Program-made: the position numbers and the translations under genes | Shown here: one piece after another, positions 24,895-36,400 of the stretch | Layout of the letters: every line of letters begins with the position of its first letter | Position numbering within the stretch: the stretch's first letter is position 1 | The notes under the pieces: generated by a model | The model's input: the letters and a program-made list of their open reading frames with translations, nothing else | Told to the model about the DNA's origin: nothing | Database searches by the model: none | Assembly (NCBI GenBank): GCA_000469685.2 | Contig: LS997565.1 | Location: forward strand, 12,582,505 to 12,646,504 | Reading direction: 5' to 3' | DNA: 64,000 nucleotides | DNA from: Haemonchus contortus | Taxonomy: Eukaryota > Nematoda > Chromadorea > Rhabditida > Trichostrongylidae

Positions 24895-27800
24895 TTATAC
24901 TGAAGGCACCCACTCAACGTCTTTTATGTCTTCGGGAGTTATAACAGTCGATACTAGCTGTCCGTTAGATCTTTTCGTTCCCTCTCTGCAATGTTCAGTG
25001 GTAAAAAGGCATAATATGTGTTGGAAACAGTTGATAAAATCAACTTCAGTATTGACGCAAATGCAGGATGCATCAATAGCTGACGCCCATATAGGCGATC
25101 ATTTGGGCGATACACGAGAACTTTTGCAAGAAGCTCAATCATTCCTTGATCAGCATGCGGGCATAGCTGAAACGCATTTAAAAACCAGTCCTCGGCTCCT
25201 TTCAATACTCGAGCAGTTGGTTCGGGTTCGTCTCAAGGAACGCGATATACAGAACCTGTGCTACCTACTACTTACCTGTGCTAGACCAGTTCCAATCACA
25301 ACCCGTCCATTAGAAACGATTTTTGTTGGCACCTTCATGAGCTTAACATCTTCGTCAGTTGGACTGCCAAGGCATAGGAAAATCAGTTTCAATTGATGTC
25401 TGCCATGCCGTCCAGGAAAAAGCACATTGCCACGAAGCATCTCTCCAACTACACATCCTGCCGACCACAAATCTGCAATTTTGAGGCTAGATATTCATTC
25501 GTTCGATACTTAGGCAAGAAAAAGAATTCTCAAAACGGAATTTTGATTTGGATACTACATATGAGACTTTGGCCCTTTATAACTGATCCGATCACAATAC
25601 ATGGTAATTTTTAACTAGTAGGATGGCACCTAACTCCCTGACCTTCTTTGGTAGTAGTCGTTTTTAGTTTTTTTTTGCTTCTTCTGAGATACAGTACCCA
25701 CCCTAATTGATCAAAAAATCATGAAAATAACTTCTTATTCAGCCTCATATGGTCCGTGGTCTTTTAGATCCCCTCGCCATGATCTGGTTAGTTTTCCGAA
25801 CAGTCTCAGTTTCAAATAGTTTTAAGAGGTAATTTCTGAGAATATACATGGGCTTAAACGGTTATGGCGAAATTGACGTCGTCTCCATGACCAGTAACGA
25901 GCGCGTGAGCTGGATGACCTTTGCGGATTGCGAAAGATGGCAACAGCCCCCAGCCGAATGGCGAGCTCCAGGGGGTTCAAAAGATTTTTACAGCAATTAC
26001 TGTACCATGTCCTTAAACTATGTGTAACCTAATAGTTGTTTCGTCTCACGTCATATCTTAGAATTACATAGGTAGGCTTTGGCGTTGTAGTTGCCCCGTA
26101 TTAAATATTAATATGAAAAACATAAACAAACCGACGGTCCAATTATAATACTCTGAGCCCAACAGCAGTTCGGGAGGACGATAAAATCTTGTCACCTAAA
26201 AAGACACTCTCAAATTGACTTTTTCGCCATTATATACCGTTTTTCGACATTATACAGCGTTTTCCTCCTTTTCATCTGTTTGTGCTGAGGGCTTACTTCG
26301 GAAATCACATCCAATAGTCGCATAGAAAGCCCGCTTCTTTTAACAGTTATCATTAGTTTCCGTCAGAGTAACAAAGAACACTGAACTGAAGGTCAAGGGT
26401 CCGAAGCTAGTCAAATCCGAGGCTTGTACGAAGTTATGAAGAAAGGGTGTTCGTAGGAGATCTCAGTCGTGCGCAATTGAATTGAATTGGCAGCTATCCT
26501 GAGGATAATTTTGGCTCCCTGCTGCCGAGGATTGCTTCCCTTTATCGCCATGGGTCAAGGCTCCGAACGGTCTGCTGTTTGAATTTTCAACGTATGTGCT
26601 CTTTAGTTATTGGTGCAGCGGCTATAATGCCGTCAAAACACGTCCGCTTTTGGGTTTGGGTGTTTAGGGAGCCACGTTACCTTTCGATGGGCCCTATCGA
26701 CAATACTGCATGTAAGATACTCGAGGGCCGTAGATCCATCCGGTCTTACAAACCATTTTAACCATGAACGGTTCCTTTAGGGACAGTAGAAGTAGAAGTG
26801 CACGAAGCCGATCGTAGTCCGTCTCACAGAAACTCCGGAAGGGTACGAACTCCCGATACCTTAGCAGTGACCTGACCACTAGTGGCAGCGTGGACCAGGC
26901 TGTAAGGCCTAAATAAATGCGTCGTGGATGGAGTGGATGGGTTTTAGTGGTATGCTTTATGACCGACGATGTTCCAGAAAGCTCATAGGAAAGGTTTGCT
27001 GAACATAGGTAATACACACGATGCTCTGCGGCACGTAAGTAAAAATTATGAAAGTCAACCCCACTCCACTGGAATTAGGATATCCGGATAGGCTTGGGGC
27101 CGTAGCCGGCTGGATCGGGTCAGGGAGGAGGACATAAGCGCTGCCATGTAACCAACTCTGGTGTTCAGTTGCAGATGTAAGAGCAGCCTTTGACCTCCTG
27201 AGAGCACTCTTAGTACGTACTGCAAAGCCCACAGAATCGCGTCATGATTAAGGGAATGGAGTTCGAAGCGAAAGAAAGTGATTGCGTTGAGTCCCGAAGA
27301 GATGAGAGGATGTGATCGGACTCTATGACTGAACGGAATTAACGCTATGGAGAAGAAGAAGGAGGAAGGAGGAAAGTTGTTTTGCGTTGCTTGTTATGTT
27401 TGGAATCTCCTTATTTCGAAAATGATGCGCTTGTAGGATTTATAGGATGTGGAATTAGTGCCTACAGGACCACCAACTATGCTAGGGCTCTGAAGAAAGC
27501 CTGACGATAACTTATACCAACTTTATCGGATCGAGATGTAATCATCAGAAACTTCTTACGACAACAACATCTCGATCCGATTAAGTTGGTATAAGTTCTG
27601 TGAATTTTTTTCCCTAATTGGGAAACGACTTTTTCTGTGGGAGGGGGTGAGGTGGGGGGGGGGGGGAGGAGTGGAGAGAGTTTCGGGTGTTGTAGATGAA
27701 ATGCTTCACAACGAGTCATTTATTATAACTGGAAACAATGGTTGGCTGTGAGCCCTCCCCACCTGATACGCTGTTGATTTCATCAACCTTCTAACGATTT

Positions 27801-28846
27801 TGGCTGATCCGAAGTCACCAATTTTAAGCAGTGCCAGTGGATGATCTATGAGCACATTTAAAGGTTTTATATCACGATGAACTATTTGATGCTGAAAAGA
27901 AGAGTATAAACGGTAACACTGAGAAGATAACCTCTGAGAAAGACTGTTCCACTCACCATACTTAAATAGCGAAGCCCATTAAATAATTGCCAAGTATAAA
28001 TTTTAATGTCTGTATCATCGAGCACTTCTCGTTTTATAACTGACGCAAGTGTATCAGGTAAGAAATCAAAAACAAATGATTCACATATCTGAACAAATCT
28101 TCACTATTTGATAGGTTGAAGGGAACTTTTGCAAATACTGAATTGAAATTGACAAGGGTAAGGGTTAGTAGATGACAGGAGAGGTGAGCGGATAAAGGGG
28201 TTAGGGGCATCATCACCTTTTCCCTCGGATGTTATTGTTGTATCACTCTCCATTCTAATTTCTATTCTACCTCGCCGAAGAACCTACCTTTATACCATTT
28301 CCCGTTTTCTTTACTCTAACTACGATGTGACTGTGATACCAAGCCTCATACCCCTGCAGGGTAGGTTTATTCTAGTACCTACCAAAACTGGATCTATCAA
28401 CACCAAGACCTACAATTTTTACCTTTTTTTCGATAAGACGAGAAGAAATTTAGACGTTTGCTTCTGAGCTTACTTTGTTATCTTTGCCCACTCTATTGGA
28501 AAAAGCAAATATCATTTGAACAATGTTTTTATGTTTCTTTCGACTAATACCAGTTAAAAATATCATTTCAAAATTTCGCTCTCTGTCCTTGCTCTCTGAA
28601 AAAGGCTATCATCAATCTATATCTCTTGCAGTTTTTGCAAGCGTTCCAAGCACTACTGATCTTACCTGGCCAGGTCTTTTTTATTGCAATTTCTCGTTGT
28701 GGTTTGGGTTCCAACACAGTTCCACTGAAAATGTTTCTGAATGACCCCGTACAAGTAATCTTTTCTCGAAAATCGGAAGTTCTAGACTGGTTTTCATGGG
28801 TACGTAGAGTAGCGGACCATGGTAATGTACTTTGAACACTTGTCAA
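24895..28846 (-). CDS. GSK3-like serine/threonine protein kinase
   Basis: Eight minus-strand exons: 28846-28666, 28595-28474, 28088-27957, 27891-27763, 26195-26132, 25472-25276, 25166-25045 and 24985-24895. They total 1038 nt, 345 codons plus TAA, with every intron phase matching. Motifs in order: a degenerate Gly loop T-G-S-F-R-N-I-F-S-G, then A-I-K-K-T-W-P with the ATP lysine. The helix-C segment is R-E-R-N-F-E-M. Next come W-Q-L-F-N-G-L-R-Y-L, the catalytic loop V-H-R-D-I-K-P-L-N-V and D-F-G-S-A-K. The activation segment is A-Y-Q-V-T-R-F-Y-R-P-P-E-L, with the GSK3-type activation tyrosine kept. Then come D-L-W-S-A-G-C-V and L-L-M-H-P-A-F, and a short tail. D-F-G-S-A-K keeps the lysine, and the HRD arginine is present, as in the primed-phosphate pocket of GSK3. 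The glutamate expected in helix C appears as Asn. Length is close to a bare GSK3 catalytic domain. It resembles the divergent GSK3-like kinases that nematodes have in several copies, often with germline roles (known for the family; not shown here). Start ATG at 28846 gives the longest in-frame first exon. Confidence 0.85.
26520..26760 (+). repeat. dispersed repeat fragment in kinase intron
   Basis: ATTGCTTCC..TT.TCGCCATGGGTCA.GGCT matches 32920-33050, followed by a shared TTAAATT/TGAATTT-CTCAAC..TATGC block. The two stretches are about 70% alike by eye. Family unknown. It sits in the 26196-27762 intron of the kinase. Confidence 0.5.
26761..27508. other. intron of the kinase gene, nothing else recognised
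   Basis: Open frames here lack splice signals or kinase-like sequence. The neighbouring kinase exons join cleanly across it. Confidence 0.45.
27509..27597. repeat. near-perfect palindromic MITE (hairpin)
   Basis: A 31-bp arm at 27509-27539 (AACTTATACCAACTTTATCG...) is inverted at 27567-27597 (...CGATTAAGTTGGTATAAGTT) around a 27-base loop. The arms differ at one position. It lies in the kinase intron 26196-27762. Confidence 0.85.
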
Positions 28847-28849
28847 CCT

Positions 28850-29800
28850 CGCTGCTTCACGGAGAAATAATTTGAGAAAGGTTCACCACGGAGAGTGGAG
28901 GGAGCGAAACCGTCATACATTTTAATTTACCGACCCTAGACACCACATGTTGTCAACTACCTACAGTTCCACTACCTTGCTATTCATCAAGAGAGTATGG
29001 CAATAACAGAATAGGGTAACATAACGGATAACGGATAACAGGAATGATACTGCCCTGCTAAGCTACGATAACCAACCAACCAATCACTCAAACTTCAGAT
29101 TCAGGAATAATGTTGATAAAGATAACTTCGTTTAGGGTCCTCCTCTATTCCCCACTTGAAGGTAGACCCCACCCCTCTCGGACTGCCAAACACTCCTTTG
29201 CCCGTAGTAGGAAAGGCGGGCAACGATTATGAAAATTTCTCGGAAAACCTGATCATTGATACATCCAGCACATCCCCTTGCCATCATTACCTCCAGGTGT
29301 AGGGTACAGACTCGACATCACTGGCTTTGTTGGGTAATGGTGAAAAAGCTAAGCTTGTTGTTAGCAGACCTATGCTTACAGTTGACAGCAAGTTTGGTTG
29401 GGTTGTATCTGTCTGTTGAGATTGAAAGCAGCATTGGTTATCATGAGCGATAACGATAACATCACCACCGACTCGGTGAAACAGTTCGCTTTCCAAACTA
29501 TTCAGAAAGGGCCTACATATGATGCAGTCGCGAGAGATCGGTCAATGGAAGGGTGTGGTCCCTGCTGAAAGGACCGCATGCTGATGAACCAATCAAAGTG
29601 GGTAAGCGAAAGGGTAAAGTTGACATCGGCAACTATTGGTTCCGTGGGAGGCGAAAGGGGAGAGGGTTCCACCCGCATGACAGAGAGGTGTCTCTCTATG
29701 TGGACTTGAAGTGATTGTAAATTCTATGACTGCTGCACGCTAGAATCGTCTCGTTCCCTTCTAGCCATATGCCTAAGATTTTTGTAGCATAAAAAATGCT
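28850..29800. other. between kinase and membrane-protein exons
   Basis: No exon or repeat could be supported. The region is moderately GC-balanced with only short frames. Confidence 0.4.
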
Positions 29801-29803
29801 TAC

Positions 29804-30081
29804 CGGTAAACATTGCTGAATACACCACTTGCGTGTAGCCGTAGATTCGTCATTTTTAAAATCACTGTCGTCATCTCTGGCATTTCCTTGGCTGGCTAAA
29901 TGCTAGAGGTAAAGTGAAGATTATCCCACGATTTCATACCTGTTCGACAATTTCTTGACTCATATAGCACTAGAACAGCAACGATAGCCACCATGTAATG
30001 GAATGAAAGGAAATAAATGAAACCATACCAACCATAACTGGTATCCTGCTGCTTACATTTATGATTGGAACGGGAATATAC
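29804..30081 (-). CDS. membrane protein fragment, two exons
   Basis: Minus-strand exon 30081-29940 (acceptor TTGCTTAG, donor GTATGA) joins in phase to 29895-29804 (acceptor GCATTTAG, donor GTAAGC). The first encodes a hydrophilic Cys-containing stretch, then a hydrophobic segment of about 22 residues (F-I-Y-F-L-S-F-H-Y-M-V-A-I-V-A-V-L-V-L-Y), which should be a transmembrane helix. It is followed by E-S-R-N-C-R. The second exon is acidic (D-D-D-S-D-F-K-N-D-E) and ends Q-Q-C-L-P. No family recognised. Neither the start nor the remaining exons were found, so this may be a partial gene. Confidence 0.4.
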
Positions 30082-30229
30082 CTAAGCAAAACATAACATT
30101 GAGTATAGTACCAGTCATCATCTGTCACGGTCTAAGCTCTTCTCTTTACAGTGCTAAAGCACGGAACGCCCATGACGATAGTTTCGTTGGAGAAGGATGT
30201 TAGAATTTGAAGCTAATGATAAAGTGATG

Positions 30230-30420
30230 TACTGTCAGACAGACAAGTCAAACCTCCCATCCCTCTCATCCTAGTCAGGCTCGTCTGGGTGGATGAAAAC
30301 ACCATTTTGCACATCGGTGGCAACCGAGAGTCATTGTATAGGCCACGTACGCAATCAGATCGTCGCAAAGATTTTGAATGACATACGATTACGTGAGTGG
30401 ACCCCAAACCAAGTCATTTG
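30230..30420 (+). repeat. SINE copy, 3' part
   Basis: It contains CTCCCATCCCTCTCATCC, AGTCAGGCTCGTCTGGGTGGATGAAAACACC, CATCGGTGGCAACCGAGAGTCATTGTATAGGCCACGTACGCA and GATTTTGAATGA, all in SINE order. The tRNA-like head is missing. Confidence 0.65.
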
Positions 30421-30674
30421 ATCCTTTCATCACCTTCAAGCCTTTGTCGGCTCCTTATGATTTAAACCACTCTGGCGCCTATCATTAGGGCACAATTTCG
30501 GAGTAGGATAGATAAGAAGCATCAGCTGGCCCTACCTATCCAATCTGCTCAAAACCTGTGCTTCAATGATAAGCGCCAGAGTCCTTTAATCACCACGACC
30601 TTCGCTGCGCAGTTTGCCGCGTCTCTCCAGAATTGGTTGAATGTACCCATACGCGAGGGAAGAAATGTTCGCGG

Positions 30675-31560
30675 ACCGCGGAGGTGGTGTAGTGGCAAGC
30701 GGCGTACTACCACAAACGGCAAATTGCTACCAGGCGCACGGTTCACGATAAAAAGATCACTAAGTTCTTCCTTTAGGAATGCTCAGCGCTCCCCCCCCCC
30801 CCCCCCTCCATGGATGGTAGAAGGGACCCTCTCGCTCCCACAATCTCGGCGCTTAGGGCATAGTGGAAGCCCCGTTACTGCCGTAGTTCGCTTTCCCGCC
30901 CCTCGATCGATGTCACGTTAGACGAGTGTCGAGACAATACAGATTGCTATTATTCGTTCTAGGACCCACGCACAATCAGCTAATCGCCGAGTGATGAGGA
31001 GATGTTTTTCTCCCATTCTTTTTTCCTCTGTTTTTATTTTTGCTGCCGCGATCCCTTATTTAATTTCCTACTCCTAGAGGCTGAAAAAAGTGAGCTACTT
31101 TTGCTGTTACTAGGAATTTTTTGTTTATTAATGCTTATAAGTGATGAATTTCCGCTTACCACTGTCTTTTATTCGCACCAGGACCCACACGCGCGCAGTG
31201 AAACACACTGTTTAGCTCGTCCGGACGCCCCACTCTTCTTCATTTTTCTGGTTTCATTCTCGTCCATCCCCTTTTTAACGCTCTTTCGAAACCTTTTTTC
31301 ACTTTGGAAACACCGATGCACGCAGTTTCTTCACATTCATCGCACCATTTTCGATCTTGTCTTTCATTTTTCATCATAATCTGGATCACCCAAAATTATC
31401 GTGAACTGTGCCTTTAAGCTGGCAATCGCAAGTCATTTTATAGGGCGCATACGCATTCATTACGCCACTACGATTCTGAATGGAGGATTAATGCGGTGGG
31501 GGTGGGGGGGGGATCCCGTAGACGGGATTGATTAACGCCGAACAACTTCATCCCTTATCC
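30675..31560 (+). repeat. SINE split by a DNA element
   Basis: The SINE head (CGGAGGTGGTGTAGTGGCAAG...) occupies 30675-30732 and the SINE tail (CTGGCAATCGCAAGTCATTTTATAGGGCGC..., ending near GACGGGATTGATTAACGCC) occupies 31418-31535. Between them lies an inverted-repeat DNA element. The SINE middle with its B box is absent, so the insertion removed sequence or a deletion followed. Confidence 0.65.
30733..31416. mobile_element. TIR DNA element nested in a SINE
   Basis: The left end, GGCGCACGGTTCACGATAA, is repeated inverted at the right end (TTATCGTGAACTGTGCCTTTAA). These are the same ends as the element at 18283-19010. The interior is T-rich with a TCTCGTCCA.CCCC block shared with 18650-18670. 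No transposase seen. Confidence 0.6.
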
Positions 31561-32919
31561 TTCAAAAGAGTACCAGTGATAACTAACTGCTGCATGGCTC
31601 AAGAAAATCTGCCTCCTCTCCTTTCCAGTAAGCAAATTATTTATTCCATGCCGGCTATAAAGGCTAGATTTCGACCCGTAGCGCACCTCTCCGTTGTTAC
31701 AGAGGAACAAGCACTCGGTTACATTCTACTTTTATTTTTATTCTATTTTATTGAATGCGCTCAAAAGGCGCGCCACAACGAAAAGCTCGCGCCGCAGGTT
31801 CTGTATGACCACTAACTGTAAGAAGAAACAGCAAGCAACGGGAGAGTAACAAACCAGATTTTGAAGAAAACTGATTTCGTCTTCAGGTGCAAAAGCGAGA
31901 GTTTAAGATGTCACAGAACGTGGAAAAGAAAGAAAAAAAAGGTACTCGAACCTGGGCTCACAGAGGTGAGAAACGAGTGAACATTACAGTTCTTAAAAAC
32001 AGGCAGAAACACGAAAGATTAAAATGAAAGAGAAAAAAGCGAAATGATCAGGCAAGAAATCCTGTAAGACAGGGGTTCATATACCACTTTTCAACTTATT
32101 GATCCAGACTTCACTACTGAAGCTTAGGAGAGAACCTCTGACAGTCCATCCACATTACACAGGATCAGAGTACTGACGTGGCTGCAGAACACAATATACA
32201 GAGGCCAAACGCAGTACAGACCCGCACCAGTCGGCTATGGTGCCCACTCGCCACACCAGGGGTCATAGGGGCTCTCTGAACCTCCGAAACGCGGGTATAC
32301 CGACATCCTACGTGGAATCGGTGAGCTAGGAGAGTGCAACGGGCAACCCGCCGAATAAATATGCTGAGCAACCACAAGCATTCTGTACATGAAGAATGTA
32401 GGATAGAGTTTTTTGGTGTCAATCAATTGATCTTACTCCCGCCTCCGCATTCTACTTCCAACATAAATCGTTGCAGCGTTTTGAATGCGTGTGTATGTGA
32501 AGTACACAGTGGCTGGGGGAGGAGTGGGGAGTACCAATTGATTTCAAACCATGCTTGTCATCGTGTGCGCCACTACAATATAAGCACGCGCATCGAAACG
32601 CTACGCTATTGAAAGTCAAATGTATACGCATATCGGAAAGTCATCGTCCACGTCCGAAAACTTTATTCTTGTCATTTGAAGGCTTAGTTCATGATAACTT
32701 TGAGGTAATCATTTCAAGTTCAATAACGAGAGTTATGATAAATGTAGTGTTTCGGTGGTGAGAAAGTATGAAAATTAAAAAAGTGCATCCACGAAGCTTA
32801 AGCCTTTCTCAAACTAGTCGAAGTAAGGAGATATCGGACTATCACGATGAGTGTGGTACGTAAGGTGTATTTGGACGAGATTTCGGAAGTAAGCAATTTC
32901 GCTAAAGGACGACTATGAT
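31561..32919. other. no supported gene
   Basis: AT-rich and low-complexity patches, short frames only. A GTGCGCCACTACAATATAAGC block near 32565 could be a SINE-head scrap but is too short to claim. Confidence 0.4.
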
Positions 32920-33130
32920 GACCCCAAAATTGCTTCCTATTGTCGCCATGGGTCAGGGCTTCGGACTGTTTATCGTTTAAATTCTCAACAGTGTATGCTT
33001 TTCTGCAAATGGTGTAGCTTCTACAAGGTTATCGAAACGTTGCAAGTTCTGGGTATGGCAGACAAAAAAGACAATTTCGAGCCCTAACTACGTCCTATCT
33101 AGGCCGATTTTCGACCCGATAGCGGCTCAT
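32920..33130 (+). repeat. dispersed repeat fragment
   Basis: Partner of 26520-26760 (shared ATTGCTTCC..TTGTCGCCATGGGTCA.GGCT). Translation shows only broken frames; family unknown. Confidence 0.5.
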
Positions 33131-33439
33131 GGCTACCACTGAAGGCCGGAAGTTGATTTAGGATTCAGGAAAAAGGAAGATTCAGGCTTTTAGTGGGATA
33201 TTACTGTAATAGCCGCTGAATTTGAGTAGATGTGCCGCCACCCAACTTCACTTCCTTGACCAAGGTCATTTCAATGACATCTGTATAAATGTCATCGAAT
33301 TTTCTTTATTCAAAATCATTTACTCAAGCGAACGATTTGCACGAATATTTATTGACTGCTATTGCAAAACCTGCTGTCAACTGTCGACATAAACACAACA
33401 CAATGCAAATTAAGAAAAGCAAGACAGTTCTTCCATTGA

Positions 33440-36400
33440 TCAGATTCTGAGTGCTTTTGAATATTGAATGAAATCGCAGTTTTGAACAGCCATATCCCAG
33501 ACGACGTCTGCTTGCTCCTGAGTTTCGATGTTACCGTATTCAATGAATTTATTTGTAACATCAACACTAGCACCAAGATTACCTGACAACGAGTGTGAAT
33601 ATTGTCTAAACAGAAAAATTTGATAAAACAAGTCACCTCCGCTGCAGCTTCAATCTTTTCATCACTAGTCATAGCCCATTCATAATTACGATCACTGGAA
33701 TTGATTCCTTGTAAATGATGCAAATGTGGAAGGTTGCAAGAACAGGATGCATCTTTTGCATACTTTAAGTGGTGTGGTGCTAAGTGGAGCAACATCGTAT
33801 GCACAATCCGTGATGGAGCCCCAGATATACAATCGCTAAGCCAATCCGAGCCCCCTATCCGTCCATGGTCGGTTCGGTAGGCCTTGGACAATGTTGACCA
33901 TATACTGATTCAAACGCTGTCGTGAGTTTTCACGTGCTTAAAAGCAACAGGTGTGAGGAGACTACGTCTCGTACTAAGTCCAAATCACGTGCCACAACTC
34001 AAACTGCGCATATAGTGTGGGAGCCTCGAGAAGGCTAGGGTGCGGGCTTTTGTCGCCAACCACGGGCCAGTTCGTCGGCAATGCGGCTGGCTGCCTTCGT
34101 CTCTTCTGTCGCATATCATCACACATTTCACAATTGTACACCTCAGCGAGGAGCACCTATCGCCCGATGCCTGACGCTTAGTATGATATTCGCCAATCAC
34201 GCCAGGACTATCAGGTACTCCTTACAATAATATTAAGAGAGTTCGCAACATTAGGATGCAATAGTAGTTCACTTGTAGAACGCCTTTAGCTTCACTCAGT
34301 TTTTCCACATTTCTTCTCGTTCCAAGTAGCTGATAATAGATAATCAGATAACTAACATTTAATTTCATAGCCATAATTCCTATTCACCCTTCTTTCTGCC
34401 ACCCTTGTAATACTCGAGGTCATCCTTCGCGTACTCGTCCATCTCTTGTCTCGCACTCCTCATACTCCGCCTGGTCGCTTTCGTCTCGCGTCCGCTGAGA
34501 GTCTTGGTCGCTGCTCCAGCACGGACGTCAGTCAGCTTGTCACCACGAATCGCATTCTCAAATATAGGAGACTCTCCGGCGCGTGTCGCGTACGCGGCTC
34601 TGTTCTACAATTTTCTGACATGATCCCCAAAGGCTAAAACATGTTTTTTGTTTTTCTTGAAAGAAACATGTTTTGGTCTTCTCCACTGCTGGAATCCTGT
34701 ACAAAATCTCGTTTCATACAAGGATTTAAAAATACCATTTCACGGCATCGGGGTAAAACGAAGTAGAACAACCACACTCTGCCCCACCCAGGGGACACTC
34801 GACTGCTGAAGGTGTCTATAAGAGTGAAGAGCTTAGGAGGAAGAAGAGGAAGAACAAACTTCTAAGCAAATCAACCTATTAACACCATAAATAAAACATT
34901 GAGAAATAATCGTTAGAGATTCACAACTGAATAATCAATACTTGTTAGAGTATTGATTATTGAGTCAATCCTTGTTACTTGTACTTGTCAGAGGTTCGTA
35001 ATCAATACTCAGAATAAATACTTACACATGTATCATTGAAGCAAACAGTAGTGGAGTAAGTTCACTCGAGGAGTATCTACTACCTAATATCTACAATTGA
35101 TGAGAGTTGACCGAGAGCCGCGCACGCGACACGCGCCGGAGGGTCCCTCAAATGCGATTTTCGCCACGTTGATTACGTAACACCTCCTGTCCTTGCCGCC
35201 AGCTACCGCAGTGGTCAGATGGTTAGAATGTCCTAACCTGTTTACTGAGCATTCGCAGGTAAACTCGACCTCTTCAGGTGCGGTGGGGATCAGGAATACA
35301 AACACGGGACTGCGCGTGGCTCTGTCGTCTATGCAAACCTTCTTAATCAGAGCCACGCAAAGTCATGACAAACGCCAATACGATTACAAACGGAGGTTGA
35401 ATGTGGGGCGCTCCCCAGAAAGGAATGATGCAGAAAAAGTTATCTTCTGGTATTAACGAAGTACTTGAAAGAACGAACCACTCAAATTGATGACTAAATG
35501 GTTCCTAGTAAAAAATTACCATCATCTTCAGATTACATACAATCGAAATCTGATCAAAGCGTCTATTTACTGAAAAAGACAAGAAATTTGATGGCCTATT
35601 TCAGACGTGCCGGTGGCCCTATAAACAAGGATAACATTCTTGGCGTCAATCTATCTCGTTTTTGGGGTGTACCTCATATTCGACATCTATTCAGGCAGTA
35701 GCAGCGGTTCGAATGCGTGTTCCACTTACACAGTGACTGCAGTAGCTAGCCGATGTGGATTCAGAACTTTTGTTCTCCCGAACGAGTCTGTTAACAATCA
35801 ACCGACCACGGCGAGACGAAAGACGAAAGTTGCTTGGCTAAGGCGAGTATTGATCCGGGATTCAAACCGCGGACCAGTCGTGTGTGAAAGTGCGCCACGT
35901 CTCACCACACCAGTTACCTCACAGCGAAAATATTCTCCAAATTTCTTCTAAGAAAGTTCTTGATGTCAGACTAAAATGACTCACACTTAAAAGCGACCAA
36001 GGTTGCTCTCCATTTAAGTATTTTTATTACTGCATTGAAAACCAATCGCGATCACTTCATTGAAGGCCCTTCTTAAGCAACCCTTCAGAAAGAGAATCAT
36101 TTTCTGACATACCTGTCACCACCAATGAAATCATTATTGCGGTCAGTCTTCCAGAAGAGGCGTCCCTAAACGATAAGAGAAAAAAGTGGATACTCAATTA
36201 TAACCGTCAAAAATAAGCATCTGCTTCTCGCAAGTGAAAGTAAAAAGGCCGCGTGCTTGTATGCTCGATCAGCGTGTCGTGCTTGCCGCACACGCCGCAA
36301 AATTTCAACGTAGTTGGAGCGCGTGATGTATGTACATACCAGATCAAAATGCTTACATCAACGGGCGATACGGTAGTTTCAAATTGTTGCTGTGAGACTG

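Noticed and set aside
26761..27240. Coding frames in the large kinase intron
   Set aside because: The flanking kinase exons join cleanly in phase and the frames show no kinase or other motif.
29256..29640. Possible gag or protease scrap of another retroelement
   Set aside because: A short stretch near 29380 is faintly reminiscent of Pao protease sequence, but there are stops on both sides and no second motif.
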